DNA from: JALEVB01 sp022768265
Lineage (GTDB): Bacteria; Bacillota_I; Bacilli_A; Erysipelotrichales; Erysipelotrichaceae
Length of the DNA stretch: 50,194 bases
Assembly: GCA_034168985.1 (NCBI GenBank)
Contig: JAXFJE010000018.1
Span: 1-50,194 of the forward strand
Direction of reading: 5' to 3'
Below, piece after piece: positions 1-6,852 of the stretch. The position numbers and the translations under genes are program-made. Under the pieces are notes generated by a model that was not told where the DNA came from, searched no databases, and was given only the letters and a program-made list of their open reading frames with translations. The stretch's first letter is position 1. Each line of letters begins with the position of its first letter.

Positions 1-1
1 G

Positions 2-326
2 CAGGTATATAAAGCAAAATTAGCTGAATATTCCATGTCACAATCGATGTCGCGTGTTTCCAAATGCATCGATAATGGAGTATGCGAAGGATTTCAAGGA
101 CAATTCAAAGATATGTTATTCGTCTTATATCCAAACATATCCTCGAAAGATGAAATGATCAAAGCTATTAAAGGAACGCTTGACTATTATATCAACCATT
201 ATCCACAAAAAAGTATGTAAGATATTGGAATGAAATTGAAGCTAAGAAAATACGACAAAACAAATTATAGTAGAAGAAATAAAAAATCAACCCGAAACCA
301 AATTGGAACAGGTTGATATTCGATGA
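2..326 (+). pseudogene. IS3-family transposase, C-terminal remnant
   Basis: Open at the left edge. The frame from base 2 carries the integrase-core signature of IS3-family OrfB proteins: an SMSR stretch, then CIDNG in place of the usual CxDNA, then a phenylalanine-rich helix, corresponding to the region before the catalytic Glu of the DDE domain. The frame stops at 220. A one-base shift at about 212 continues the protein (YVRYWNEIEAKKI), and a second one-base deletion, visible by comparison with the copy at 670-812, brings it to a natural end (VDIR, stop 324-326). With two frameshifts it is dead. The family is clear from the motif; the exact IS is not recognised. Confidence 0.7.
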
Positions 327-371
327 GATTTTTAAATATTTCCTTTATCTACTTGACTAGGGATGTATCAT
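230..371 (+). repeat. Copy 1 of 140-bp IS3 tail direct repeat
   Basis: This stretch is nearly identical to 670-812, with only a few substitutions and a one-base indel. It contains the last codons of the transposase frame, a stem-loop (286-294 with 309-317, one mismatch) and the sequence CTAGGGATGTATCAT, which is probably the terminal inverted repeat of the element because both copies stop matching right after it. Confidence 0.85.
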
Positions 372-383
372 GCCAGTGGATAG

Positions 384-596
384 CTATTTTTGAAATTTCT
401 TTTTTAATTTTTCAATATCTTTTTTGCTAATCCATTCTTCAGAATATCCACAATCGCAACAAACATATCTATCTACTAAAGCCGAGGAGAATAGAGATAC
501 GTTAATATTATTACCGCTACCATAAGCGCCAACATTTCCTTTAACAAAAAGGATATTAGTACTGCCACATTTAGGACATTTGTTACTATTTTTCAT
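384..596 (-). CDS. Small zinc-ribbon protein
   Basis: A 70-residue protein with two Cys pairs, C7/C10 (CPKCG) and C46/C49 (CCDCG), that should form one zinc ribbon, followed by a Lys-rich C-terminal tail. No catalytic domain is present, so the function is unknown. A good ribosome binding site (GGAGG) precedes the ATG, and a plausible promoter lies at 619-648. The gene is enclosed by two direct copies of an IS3 tail (230-371 and 670-812), so it may have been carried in with the element or trapped between successive insertions. It is intact, with no frameshift, despite the decayed surroundings. Confidence 0.7.
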   Translation of the reverse strand: MKNSNKCPKCGSTNILFVKGNVGAYGSGNNINVSLFSSALVDRYVCCDCGYSEEWISKKDIEKLKKKFQK

Positions 597-618
597 GTTT
601 TTATCCTCCGTTTTGAAT

Positions 619-648
619 AATATATCATAGAAATATTAAATATGTAAA
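619..648 (-). promoter_or_regulatory. Promoter of the zinc-ribbon gene
   Basis: Minus strand: -35 TTTACA (643-648), 18-base spacer, extended -10 TGATATATT (-10 at 619-624). Confidence 0.45.
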
Positions 649-669
649 ATACTTATGTATAATGTTATT

Positions 670-812
670 ATGAAATTGAAGCTAAGAAAATACATCAAAA
701 ACAAATGATAGTAGAAGAAATAAAAAATCAACCCGAAACCAGATTGGAACGGGTTGATATTCGATGAGATTTTTAAATATTTCCTTTGTCTACTTGACTA
801 GGGATGTATCAT
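670..812 (+). repeat. Copy 2 of 140-bp IS3 tail direct repeat
   Basis: Second copy of the tail seen at 230-371, cut off at its 5' end. Unlike copy 1 it keeps the transposase frame open to its natural stop (TGA 765-767), so it is the less decayed copy. Its right end, CTAGGGATGTATCAT, abuts the 3' end of trpS. Confidence 0.85.
721..758 (-). terminator. Terminator used by trpS, provided by the IS3 tail
   Basis: Read on the minus strand, the perfect stem ATCAACCCG / CGGGTTGAT (727-735, 750-758) is followed by a run of six T (721-727). It is the first strong terminator downstream of trpS, and it lies inside the insertion-sequence repeat. Confidence 0.65.
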
Positions 813-825
813 AAAACCAACTTTT

Positions 826-1812
826 TTATCTTATTTCGATACCGATCGTCTTTTGGATTTGATCTAGTTTTTTATGAGCAATCTTTTCAGCTTTAGCTTT
901 ACCTTGGGCTAAGACTTCTTCGATGACATTATCATTGATGATCTGTTGATACCTTGCTTGAATGTTTGCTAATTCATCGCAAACGATATCCGCAACATAG
1001 CGTTTGAAATCTCCATAGCCTTTACCTTCAAACATCTTAGTAATTTCTTCATAAGTTTGTCCATTCAAGGCACTGACGATGGTCATCAAATTAGCGATAC
1101 CTGGTTGATTTTCTGGATCATATTGCACTTTTGCGATGTCATCGGTCTTAGCTGACATGATCTTCTTACGAGCAACTTTTAGATCATCTAATAAATAAAT
1201 ACAGCCTTTATTGCTTTGTTCCGATTTGCTCATTTTCTTGGTTGGGTCGCTTAAAGACATGATCTTAGCACCAACCTTGGCAACAACCGGTTCAGGAATA
1301 TTGAAAGAGTGACCATAGCGATTATTAAAGCGCATAGCGGTATCACGACATAATTCAACGTGTTGTTTTTGATCTTCGCCAACTGGCACATAATCCGCAT
1401 CATACATTAGGATATCAGCACTCATCAAAGCTGGATAGGTATAGATCCCACCAGTTAGACCTTGCTCACCTTTAGCTTGTTTATCCTTAAATTGGGTCAT
1501 TCGATTTAATTCACCAAGATAGGTGTTACAGCACATGATAAAACCTAATTGCGCATGTTCCATGACATCGCTTTGCAAAAAGATACAAGAGCGTTGAGGA
1601 TCAAGACCACATGCAAGATATAAAGCCACACAGTCTTTTAGATTCTTGCGTAGTTCTTCTGGGTCATTATAAACAGTGATACAGTGTAGGTTCGCAATGA
1701 AGACAAACATTTCATATTCATCTTGATATTTAACAAAATTTCTTAATGCGCCGATATAATTTCCTAGGGTCAATTGCCCCGTTGGCTTGATTCCACTTAA
1801 CATTCTTTTCAT
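826..1812 (-). CDS. trpS: Tryptophanyl-tRNA synthetase
   Basis: Cytoplasmic class Ic enzyme that charges tRNA-Trp with tryptophan using ATP. The 328-residue product has the usual family length. The HIGH-type motif is TLGN (15-18) and the KMSKS loop is at 193-197. The start at 1812 is chosen because it has AGGAGG at the right distance and begins with the typical SGIKPTG stretch. A longer frame back to 1878 would read through the T-box antiterminator and is rejected. Monocistronic, with its own T-box leader. Confidence 0.97.
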   Translation of the reverse strand: MKRMLSGIKPTGQLTLGNYIGALRNFVKYQDEYEMFVFIANLHCITVYNDPEELRKNLKDCVALYLACGLDPQRSCIFLQSDVMEHAQLGFIMCCNTYLGELNRMTQFKDKQAKGEQGLTGGIYTYPALMSADILMYDADYVPVGEDQKQHVELCRDTAMRFNNRYGHSFNIPEPVVAKVGAKIMSLSDPTKKMSKSEQSNKGCIYLLDDLKVARKKIMSAKTDDIAKVQYDPENQPGIANLMTIVSALNGQTYEEITKMFEGKGYGDFKRYVADIVCDELANIQARYQQIINDNVIEEVLAQGKAKAEKIAHKKLDQIQKTIGIEIR

Positions 1813-1814
1813 GA

Positions 1815-2040
1815 TCGTTCCTCCTAAAATAAAAAAAGTACCTTGCTTATGGGACGACAATGTCGCGGTACCACCCACATTATCCTTTGATCAAGGATCA
1901 CTTATTGATAACGGCCAAGCATACCGAAGATAACTGTTGCTATCTTGAGTGTTACAAAAACCCAATTTCGCATCAAGATAAATGCTGATTTTCATCGACC
2001 ATCAGCTTTCTGTTTGCTATTTATCAAGATCTACTAATTT
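1815..2040 (-). promoter_or_regulatory. T-box riboswitch (tryptophan) upstream of trpS
   Basis: Minus-strand leader with the T-box core GTGGGTGGTACCGCG near 1865-1880, whose UGG bulge pairs with the free acceptor end of uncharged tRNA. A terminator with a T7 run follows just before the trpS ribosome binding site. An AG-bowl-like element (CAGAAAGCTGATGG with its partner AAAATCAGC) marks stem I. The specifier is most likely TGG at 1962-1964, which matches tryptophan. Uncharged tRNA-Trp should stabilise the antiterminator and switch trpS on. Confidence 0.92.
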
Positions 2041-2062
2041 TTTGATGATAACTCTTATAATC

Positions 2063-2091
2063 ATTTAAACATACTTTATTTCATAATGCAA
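2063..2091 (-). promoter_or_regulatory. trpS promoter
   Basis: Minus strand: -35 TTGCAT (2086-2091), 17-base spacer, -10 TTAAAT (2063-2068) with an extended TG. It lies directly upstream of the T-box and back to back with the spx promoter. Confidence 0.5.
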
Positions 2092-2105
2092 GATTAAACT
2101 ATTAA

Positions 2106-2114
2106 TGCTATAAT
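2106..2114 (+). promoter_or_regulatory. spx promoter (extended -10)
   Basis: TGCTATAAT, a consensus extended -10 with TATAAT at 2109-2114. The expected -35 zone (2086-2091) overlaps the -35 of trpS on the other strand and is weak for this strand. Confidence 0.6.
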
Positions 2115-2135
2115 TACTGTAAACGGAGGTTTCAT

Positions 2136-2561
2136 ATGATTGTTATTTATACATCTCCAGGATGTGCAAGTTGTCGCAAAGTAAAAAAATGGTTAAAAGA
2201 ACATGATTTAAAATTTATCGAAAAAAATATTTTTACGACCTTATTAAATGAAGTAGAAATTACGCATTTATTAAATCGTAGTGAAAATGGTACGGATGAC
2301 ATCATATCCAAACGTTCTAAGATCATCCAAGAAAGTAAGATCGATCTTGACTCTATGTCTACGATGCAGTTAGTAGAATTTATCAAACATAATCCTAGTG
2401 TTTTAAAAAGACCGATCATCTTGAATGAAAAGATCTTTCAAGTTGGCTTTGATGAAGAAGAAATAGATGCTTTTATTCCTGGCGAATTACGTAAGATTGC
2501 AAAAAATGCCTGTAATGAACAATGTCCAAATTGGGATGGTTGTCAAAAATTAAGAAACTAA
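2136..2561 (+). CDS. spx: Spx/ArsC-family transcriptional regulator
   Basis: Spx binds the alpha C-terminal domain of RNA polymerase and redirects transcription under thiol stress. The N-terminal thioredoxin-like fold carries the redox switch CASC (C10, C13). Length (141 residues) and the conserved C-terminal RKIAK stretch fit Spx better than arsenate reductase, which lacks the CxxC. The C-terminus has two extra Cys (NEQCPNWDGCQ), a feature not typical of Bacillus Spx that could be a second redox or metal site. A GGAGG ribosome binding site precedes the ATG. Transcribed alone, with its own terminator. Confidence 0.85.
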   Translation: MIVIYTSPGCASCRKVKKWLKEHDLKFIEKNIFTTLLNEVEITHLLNRSENGTDDIISKRSKIIQESKIDLDSMSTMQLVEFIKHNPSVLKRPIILNEKIFQVGFDEEEIDAFIPGELRKIAKNACNEQCPNWDGCQKLRN

Positions 2562-2579
2562 ACGCAAGTTTAGTTTTTT
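2555..2579 (+). terminator. spx terminator
   Basis: Stem AAACTAAAC / GTTTAGTTT with a GCAA loop and a T6 run. The stop codon of spx lies inside the stem. Confidence 0.75.
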
Positions 2580-2602
2580 ATAACGATAGAAAGAGGTAAG
2601 AT

Positions 2603-3742
2603 ATGAAAGTATTAGTTGGTTTATCTGGTGGGGTAGATTCTGCTATCGCCGCATATTTATTAAAGGAGCAAGGACATGATGTTACTTGTTGTTTCATGCG
2701 TAACTGGGATTCCATGGCTAACAATGATTTTTTAGGTAATCCGACGATCGAAGATGATGTATGTCCCCAAGAAAAAGATTATATGGATGCTAAAAGCGTC
2801 GCTGATAGCTTAGGTTTAGAACTTTTACGGATCGATTTTGTCAAAGAATATTGGGATCATGTCTTTGCTAGTTTTTTGAATGAATATAAGAAGGGCAGAA
2901 CGCCAAACCCTGATATCTTATGTAATAAATATATCAAGTTTGACAGTTTCTTAAAATTTGCAAAAGAAAAAGGATTTGATGCAATTGCAACGGGTCATTA
3001 CGCTAAGAAAACATGGCTAAATGATAAACCAGTAATGCAAAAAGCTCACGATCTTAATAAAGATCAAACTTACTTCTTGTGCCAAATATCAAAAGAAGCA
3101 TTATCATATACGTTATTTCCATTAGGTGACATTGATAAACCACAGGTTAGAGAATATGCTCAAAAACTTGAACTAAGCATTGCTAAGAAGAAAGATAGTA
3201 CTGGTATTTGCTTTATCGGTGAAAGAAATTTTAGAGCATTTTTACAAAATTATTTACCAAGTAAACCTGGTAACATCATTGATATTGATACTAAAAAAGT
3301 TTTAAAACAACATCAAGGTGTTTTATTTTATACGATCGGACAACGTAAAGGTTTAGACATTGGTGGTGCTGGAGGACCTTGGTTTGTTGTAGGTAAGGAT
3401 GTAGTAAAAAACGAACTATATGTAGCAAGTGGCGATGATAACGCATGGCTTTTAAGTACTAGTTGCATTGTTAGTGATGTTAACTGGTTGTATGATGTTG
3501 ATGATCAAATTGAATGTATGGCTAAATTTAGATACCGTCAAATGGATAATCCCGTTACTTTAGAAAAAATAGATGATACTCATGTAAAATTAACATATCT
3601 TCAAGGTGTCAAAGCTGTAACTTGTGGTCAAGAAGCAGTATTTTATTTAAATGATATTTGCTTAGGCGGAGGTATTATCGATCAAGTTTATTATCAAGGC
3701 ATAACAATGGAAGAAAGGCTTGAAGCAAAGTTAAAAGGGTAG
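2603..3742 (+). CDS. mnmA: tRNA-specific 2-thiouridylase MnmA
   Basis: Adds the 2-thio group to the wobble uridine of tRNA for Lys, Glu and Gln, using ATP and sulfur from a cysteine desulfurase. The PP-loop SGGVDS is at 8-13. The two catalytic cysteines are C107 (in NPDILC) and C203 (in DSTGICF), and the GHYA and KDQTYFL blocks are present. The full length of 379 residues is slightly longer than usual. It is the first gene of a probable three-gene operon with the CPBP protease (3 bases apart) and recD2, similar to the trmU-recD2-alaS order in other Bacillota. Confidence 0.96.
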   Translation: MKVLVGLSGGVDSAIAAYLLKEQGHDVTCCFMRNWDSMANNDFLGNPTIEDDVCPQEKDYMDAKSVADSLGLELLRIDFVKEYWDHVFASFLNEYKKGRTPNPDILCNKYIKFDSFLKFAKEKGFDAIATGHYAKKTWLNDKPVMQKAHDLNKDQTYFLCQISKEALSYTLFPLGDIDKPQVREYAQKLELSIAKKKDSTGICFIGERNFRAFLQNYLPSKPGNIIDIDTKKVLKQHQGVLFYTIGQRKGLDIGGAGGPWFVVGKDVVKNELYVASGDDNAWLLSTSCIVSDVNWLYDVDDQIECMAKFRYRQMDNPVTLEKIDDTHVKLTYLQGVKAVTCGQEAVFYLNDICLGGGIIDQVYYQGITMEERLEAKLKG

Positions 3743-3745
3743 TTT

Positions 3746-4426
3746 ATGGAAAGTTTGAAATTATCTAATAAAAAAGCAATATGGTTGATCATTAGTTATG
3801 TTTTTGGCTATAGCTTGATCTTGCCGTTATTTGGCTTAGTTATTTCCCTTTATAATCAATTTGATCTGATCATCGTTTCGTGGGTCTTAGATTTTATTTA
3901 TCTTTTGATCGTCTATTATGCATGTCGCCATATTATCAAAGAAGGATTAGCACGCTTTAAAGCTAATTTTTTAAGTAATGTCATCGTCTTAGTAAAACAA
4001 GTTTTTTTGATCATGGTTGTTAATGTTCTATGCTCATTAATTTTATATCTATTATTTTCAGTGGAAGGATCACAAAATCAATCGCAGATCAATGAGTTAA
4101 TGTTGCTTAATTATCCATACACTTTTTTCGCAACCGTGATCTTTGCTCCTCTTGTTGAAGAAACTGTATTTCGTTTATGTATCTTTAGAGGACTTTATAA
4201 AAACAGATTCTGGGGGCCTGCCATCATCAGCAGCTTGCTTTTTGGTTTTATCCATGTTTTTTCATCATTTATTTTAGGTAATTATTTAGATTTAGCTAAT
4301 ATCATAACATATAGTATGATGGGATTGGTCATTTGTCGCTATTATTATCAAAGTGATAATATCGTTTGTGCGATGTTATTGCACATGATGAATAATCTGA
4401 TAGGGACTTTGCTGTTTTTGGTTTAG
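3746..4426 (+). CDS. CPBP family intramembrane metalloprotease
   Basis: Polytopic membrane protein of 226 residues with the CPBP (Abi/CAAX-like) motifs in order: EETVFR (138-143), FxxxH with H170, and HxxxN (H213, N217). In the family these residues form the metal and catalytic site of a protease within the membrane. About six to seven hydrophobic segments are visible. The substrate is unknown; relatives act in bacteriocin immunity or protein processing. It sits between mnmA and recD2 with gaps of 3 bases, so expression is probably coupled. Nothing links it functionally to tRNA or DNA work. Confidence 0.88.
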   Translation: MESLKLSNKKAIWLIISYVFGYSLILPLFGLVISLYNQFDLIIVSWVLDFIYLLIVYYACRHIIKEGLARFKANFLSNVIVLVKQVFLIMVVNVLCSLILYLLFSVEGSQNQSQINELMLLNYPYTFFATVIFAPLVEETVFRLCIFRGLYKNRFWGPAIISSLLFGFIHVFSSFILGNYLDLANIITYSMMGLVICRYYYQSDNIVCAMLLHMMNNLIGTLLFLV

Positions 4427-4429
4427 GTT

Positions 4430-6574
4430 ATGGAAGATATTTACGGTAAAATTGCTCATGTTATTTACGCTAATGAAGCTAATGGCTATGCGGTCATTAG
4501 CTTTAAATTAGAAAAATTAAACGAAAAAAATATCATATGTACGGGCATGCTTTGTAATATCCAGAAAGATTTTCGTTATCATCTGCAAGGCGAATTCATC
4601 GAACATCCTCGCTACGGTTTGCAATTCAGTGTTTCTAGCTATGAAAAATGTTTACCAAATGATGAAGAAGCGATCATTCGTTTCTTATCTGGACCCCAGT
4701 TTGTAGGTGTAGGAAAAAAAAGTGCGCAGGTGATCGTCGAAACCTTAGGTAAAGAGGCCTTAAATGATATCCGTAATGATCATGATATCTTAGATAAAGT
4801 ACCTAATATGAACCCTAAGAAAAAGCAAGCGATCATTGATGGTTTAGCAAGCATGGATGATGTCTTAGAAAAAACGATACAGTTTTTTACGGTTTATGGT
4901 ATTGGTCCACGCAATATCATGCGCTTAAATATGGCCTATGGTAAAGAAGCAATCGCTAAGGTTAGCGAGAATCCTTATCGGGTCATTTATGAACTGGATG
5001 GCTTTGGCTTTAAAACGGCTGATAAACTGGCGATGCATCTAGGCTTTAGTGATGATGATCCCTTACGCAAAGAAGCATATCTAGTTAACGAGGTCATGAA
5101 TTATTGCATGAAAACTGGCGATACCTTCATTGAAGAAGATATTTTGGCAGACATCTATCAAGCGCGCTTAGGGGCGTTAGATTTTGCTGATATCTTAAAA
5201 ACAGCTATCTTTAATACTCATCTTGTCAAAGAAGATAGTCGGATCTATCATCCTTCACAGTATCAAGCAGAATTACAAATTGCTGCTTATTTAAATCATT
5301 TTCCTCTTGATAGCTTAGATCCATATGATAAGCAGCAAATGGCAGAAGAATTAAGCAAATTACAACAGGAAATTACCTATAATGACTTACAATTAAAAGC
5401 TATCGATACTTTTTTTGAGCATGATCTAATGATCTTAACAGGCGGACCAGGTACAGGTAAAACTACGGTCGTCAAGGCCTTGACTTATCTTTTTAAGAAA
5501 CTCTATCCAGCAAACTCTATCGTTTGTATTGCGCCTACAGGAAGAGCCAGCAAAAGGATCGCCCAATTGTGTAATGTTTCTTCCTCGACCATTCATTCTT
5601 TATTACAATGGAATTTAGAAACCAATAGCTTTGGCAAAAATATGGAAAATCCCTTAGATGTCGATGTTTTGATCATTGATGAGTTCTCCATGGTCGATAA
5701 TTACTTGTTCGCCAATTTATGTAATGCTGGTGTCAATGTCAAAAAAATCTGCATCATTGGTGATGTCGATCAATTGCCTTCGGTTAGTCCGGGAAGCTTG
5801 TTGCATGATCTGATCAAATCAGATCTATGTCCGGTAGTGTGTTTAAAACATATCTATCGTCAACAAGAGGGCAGTGATATCGTCAATTTAGCATTTGATA
5901 TTAGTAATAATGAGGTTGATCTTAGCAAATATCACAATGATCTTCGCTTTTTTGCCTGTGATCGTTATCAATTAAAGGATGTTTTGTTGCAGATCGTGCA
6001 TAATGCTTTTGAAAAAGGTTATGATGTAAATGATGTTCAAGTTTTATCTGCAATGTATCGAGGACTTAGTGGGGTCGATAATTTAAATGCTACTTTACAA
6101 AAACAGTTTAATCCTAGCGATCATGGTAAGCGTGAGATCAAACATAATGGCATGACCTTTCGTGAAAATGATAAGATCTTACAGTTAAAAAATCAGCCCG
6201 ATGATGATGTTTATAATGGGGATATTGGCATCATTGAAGAGATCGTCATGCCAGATGAACTGGATGATAAAGCACATATCATTGCGCGCTTTGATGATAT
6301 CTATGTCGATTATACCAGTGATAGTTTTGATAATATCACTTTGGCTTATTGCATTACGATCCATAAATCCCAAGGGAGCGAGTATCCAATCGTCATCTTA
6401 CCTTTATTTAAGGAACAAGCAATCATGATGCAAAGACGTTTGATCTATACCGCCATTACCCGTGCTAAAAAAAGCTTGATCTTGTTAGGGGATCAAGAGG
6501 TGTTTTTTCAAGCTATCGCGATCAAAGATAAACATCAAAGACAAAGCACCTTGGATTTGCGTTTAGACTTTTAA
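4430..6574 (+). CDS. recD2: RecD2-type ATP-dependent helicase
   Basis: Superfamily 1B 5'-3' DNA helicase of the kind found without RecBC, involved in mismatch and recombination-related repair. The N-terminal third has the OB-like and helix-hairpin-helix region typical of RecD2. Walker A GGPGTGKT is at 338-345 and Walker B DEF at 417-419. The C-terminal helicase lobe ends in the AITRAKK block seen in UvrD/RecD proteins. Its 714 residues are close to family size. Follows the CPBP gene by 3 bases. No clear terminator follows; the alaS promoter starts about 8 bases after the stop. Confidence 0.95.
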   Translation: MEDIYGKIAHVIYANEANGYAVISFKLEKLNEKNIICTGMLCNIQKDFRYHLQGEFIEHPRYGLQFSVSSYEKCLPNDEEAIIRFLSGPQFVGVGKKSAQVIVETLGKEALNDIRNDHDILDKVPNMNPKKKQAIIDGLASMDDVLEKTIQFFTVYGIGPRNIMRLNMAYGKEAIAKVSENPYRVIYELDGFGFKTADKLAMHLGFSDDDPLRKEAYLVNEVMNYCMKTGDTFIEEDILADIYQARLGALDFADILKTAIFNTHLVKEDSRIYHPSQYQAELQIAAYLNHFPLDSLDPYDKQQMAEELSKLQQEITYNDLQLKAIDTFFEHDLMILTGGPGTGKTTVVKALTYLFKKLYPANSIVCIAPTGRASKRIAQLCNVSSSTIHSLLQWNLETNSFGKNMENPLDVDVLIIDEFSMVDNYLFANLCNAGVNVKKICIIGDVDQLPSVSPGSLLHDLIKSDLCPVVCLKHIYRQQEGSDIVNLAFDISNNEVDLSKYHNDLRFFACDRYQLKDVLLQIVHNAFEKGYDVNDVQVLSAMYRGLSGVDNLNATLQKQFNPSDHGKREIKHNGMTFRENDKILQLKNQPDDDVYNGDIGIIEEIVMPDELDDKAHIIARFDDIYVDYTSDSFDNITLAYCITIHKSQGSEYPIVILPLFKEQAIMMQRRLIYTAITRAKKSLILLGDQEVFFQAIAIKDKHQRQSTLDLRLDF

Positions 6575-6581
6575 AGTTAGC

Positions 6582-6609
6582 TTGATAATTTATAAATATA
6601 TGGTATCAT
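6582..6609 (+). promoter_or_regulatory. alaS promoter
   Basis: -35 TTGATA (6582-6587), 16-base spacer, extended -10 TGGTATCAT with -10 at 6604-6609. Confidence 0.6.
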
Positions 6610-6615
6610 AGATAA

Positions 6616-6835
6616 GTAAAATCATATTGAAGATAAGTACAGTTGTTTGGGGCTTTTAGAAAGAAGATGGCAGATGAAAATCTTTAGCACAGGCAATTAG
6701 GAAGCTACTTCATAGAGCGCTTAATCAGCGACGTTACCTAACGTTATCAGGAAATTAAGTTGCATATCGCTAAGATATGAAGTAGGATGGTACCGCGGAT
6801 CTTTCGTTCCTAATATTTTTATTAGGAACTTTTTT
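6616..6835 (+). promoter_or_regulatory. T-box riboswitch (alanine) upstream of alaS
   Basis: Leader with the T-box core AGGATGGTACCGCGG (about 6784-6798), followed by a strong terminator (GTTCCTAAT / ATTAGGAAC, 6806-6829, then T6). The stem I signature AGAAAGAAGATGG is near 6658-6670. The likely specifier codon is GCT at 6704-6706 within GGAAGCTAC, which matches alanine. Uncharged tRNA-Ala should promote read-through into alaS. Confidence 0.93.
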
Positions 6836-6852
6836 ATATTTAGGAGGAAATT

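Noticed and set aside
1813..1878. Longer trpS start with MGGTATLSS extension
   Set aside because: It would translate the T-box antiterminator and terminator. The ATG at 1812 has AGGAGG and the family-typical start.
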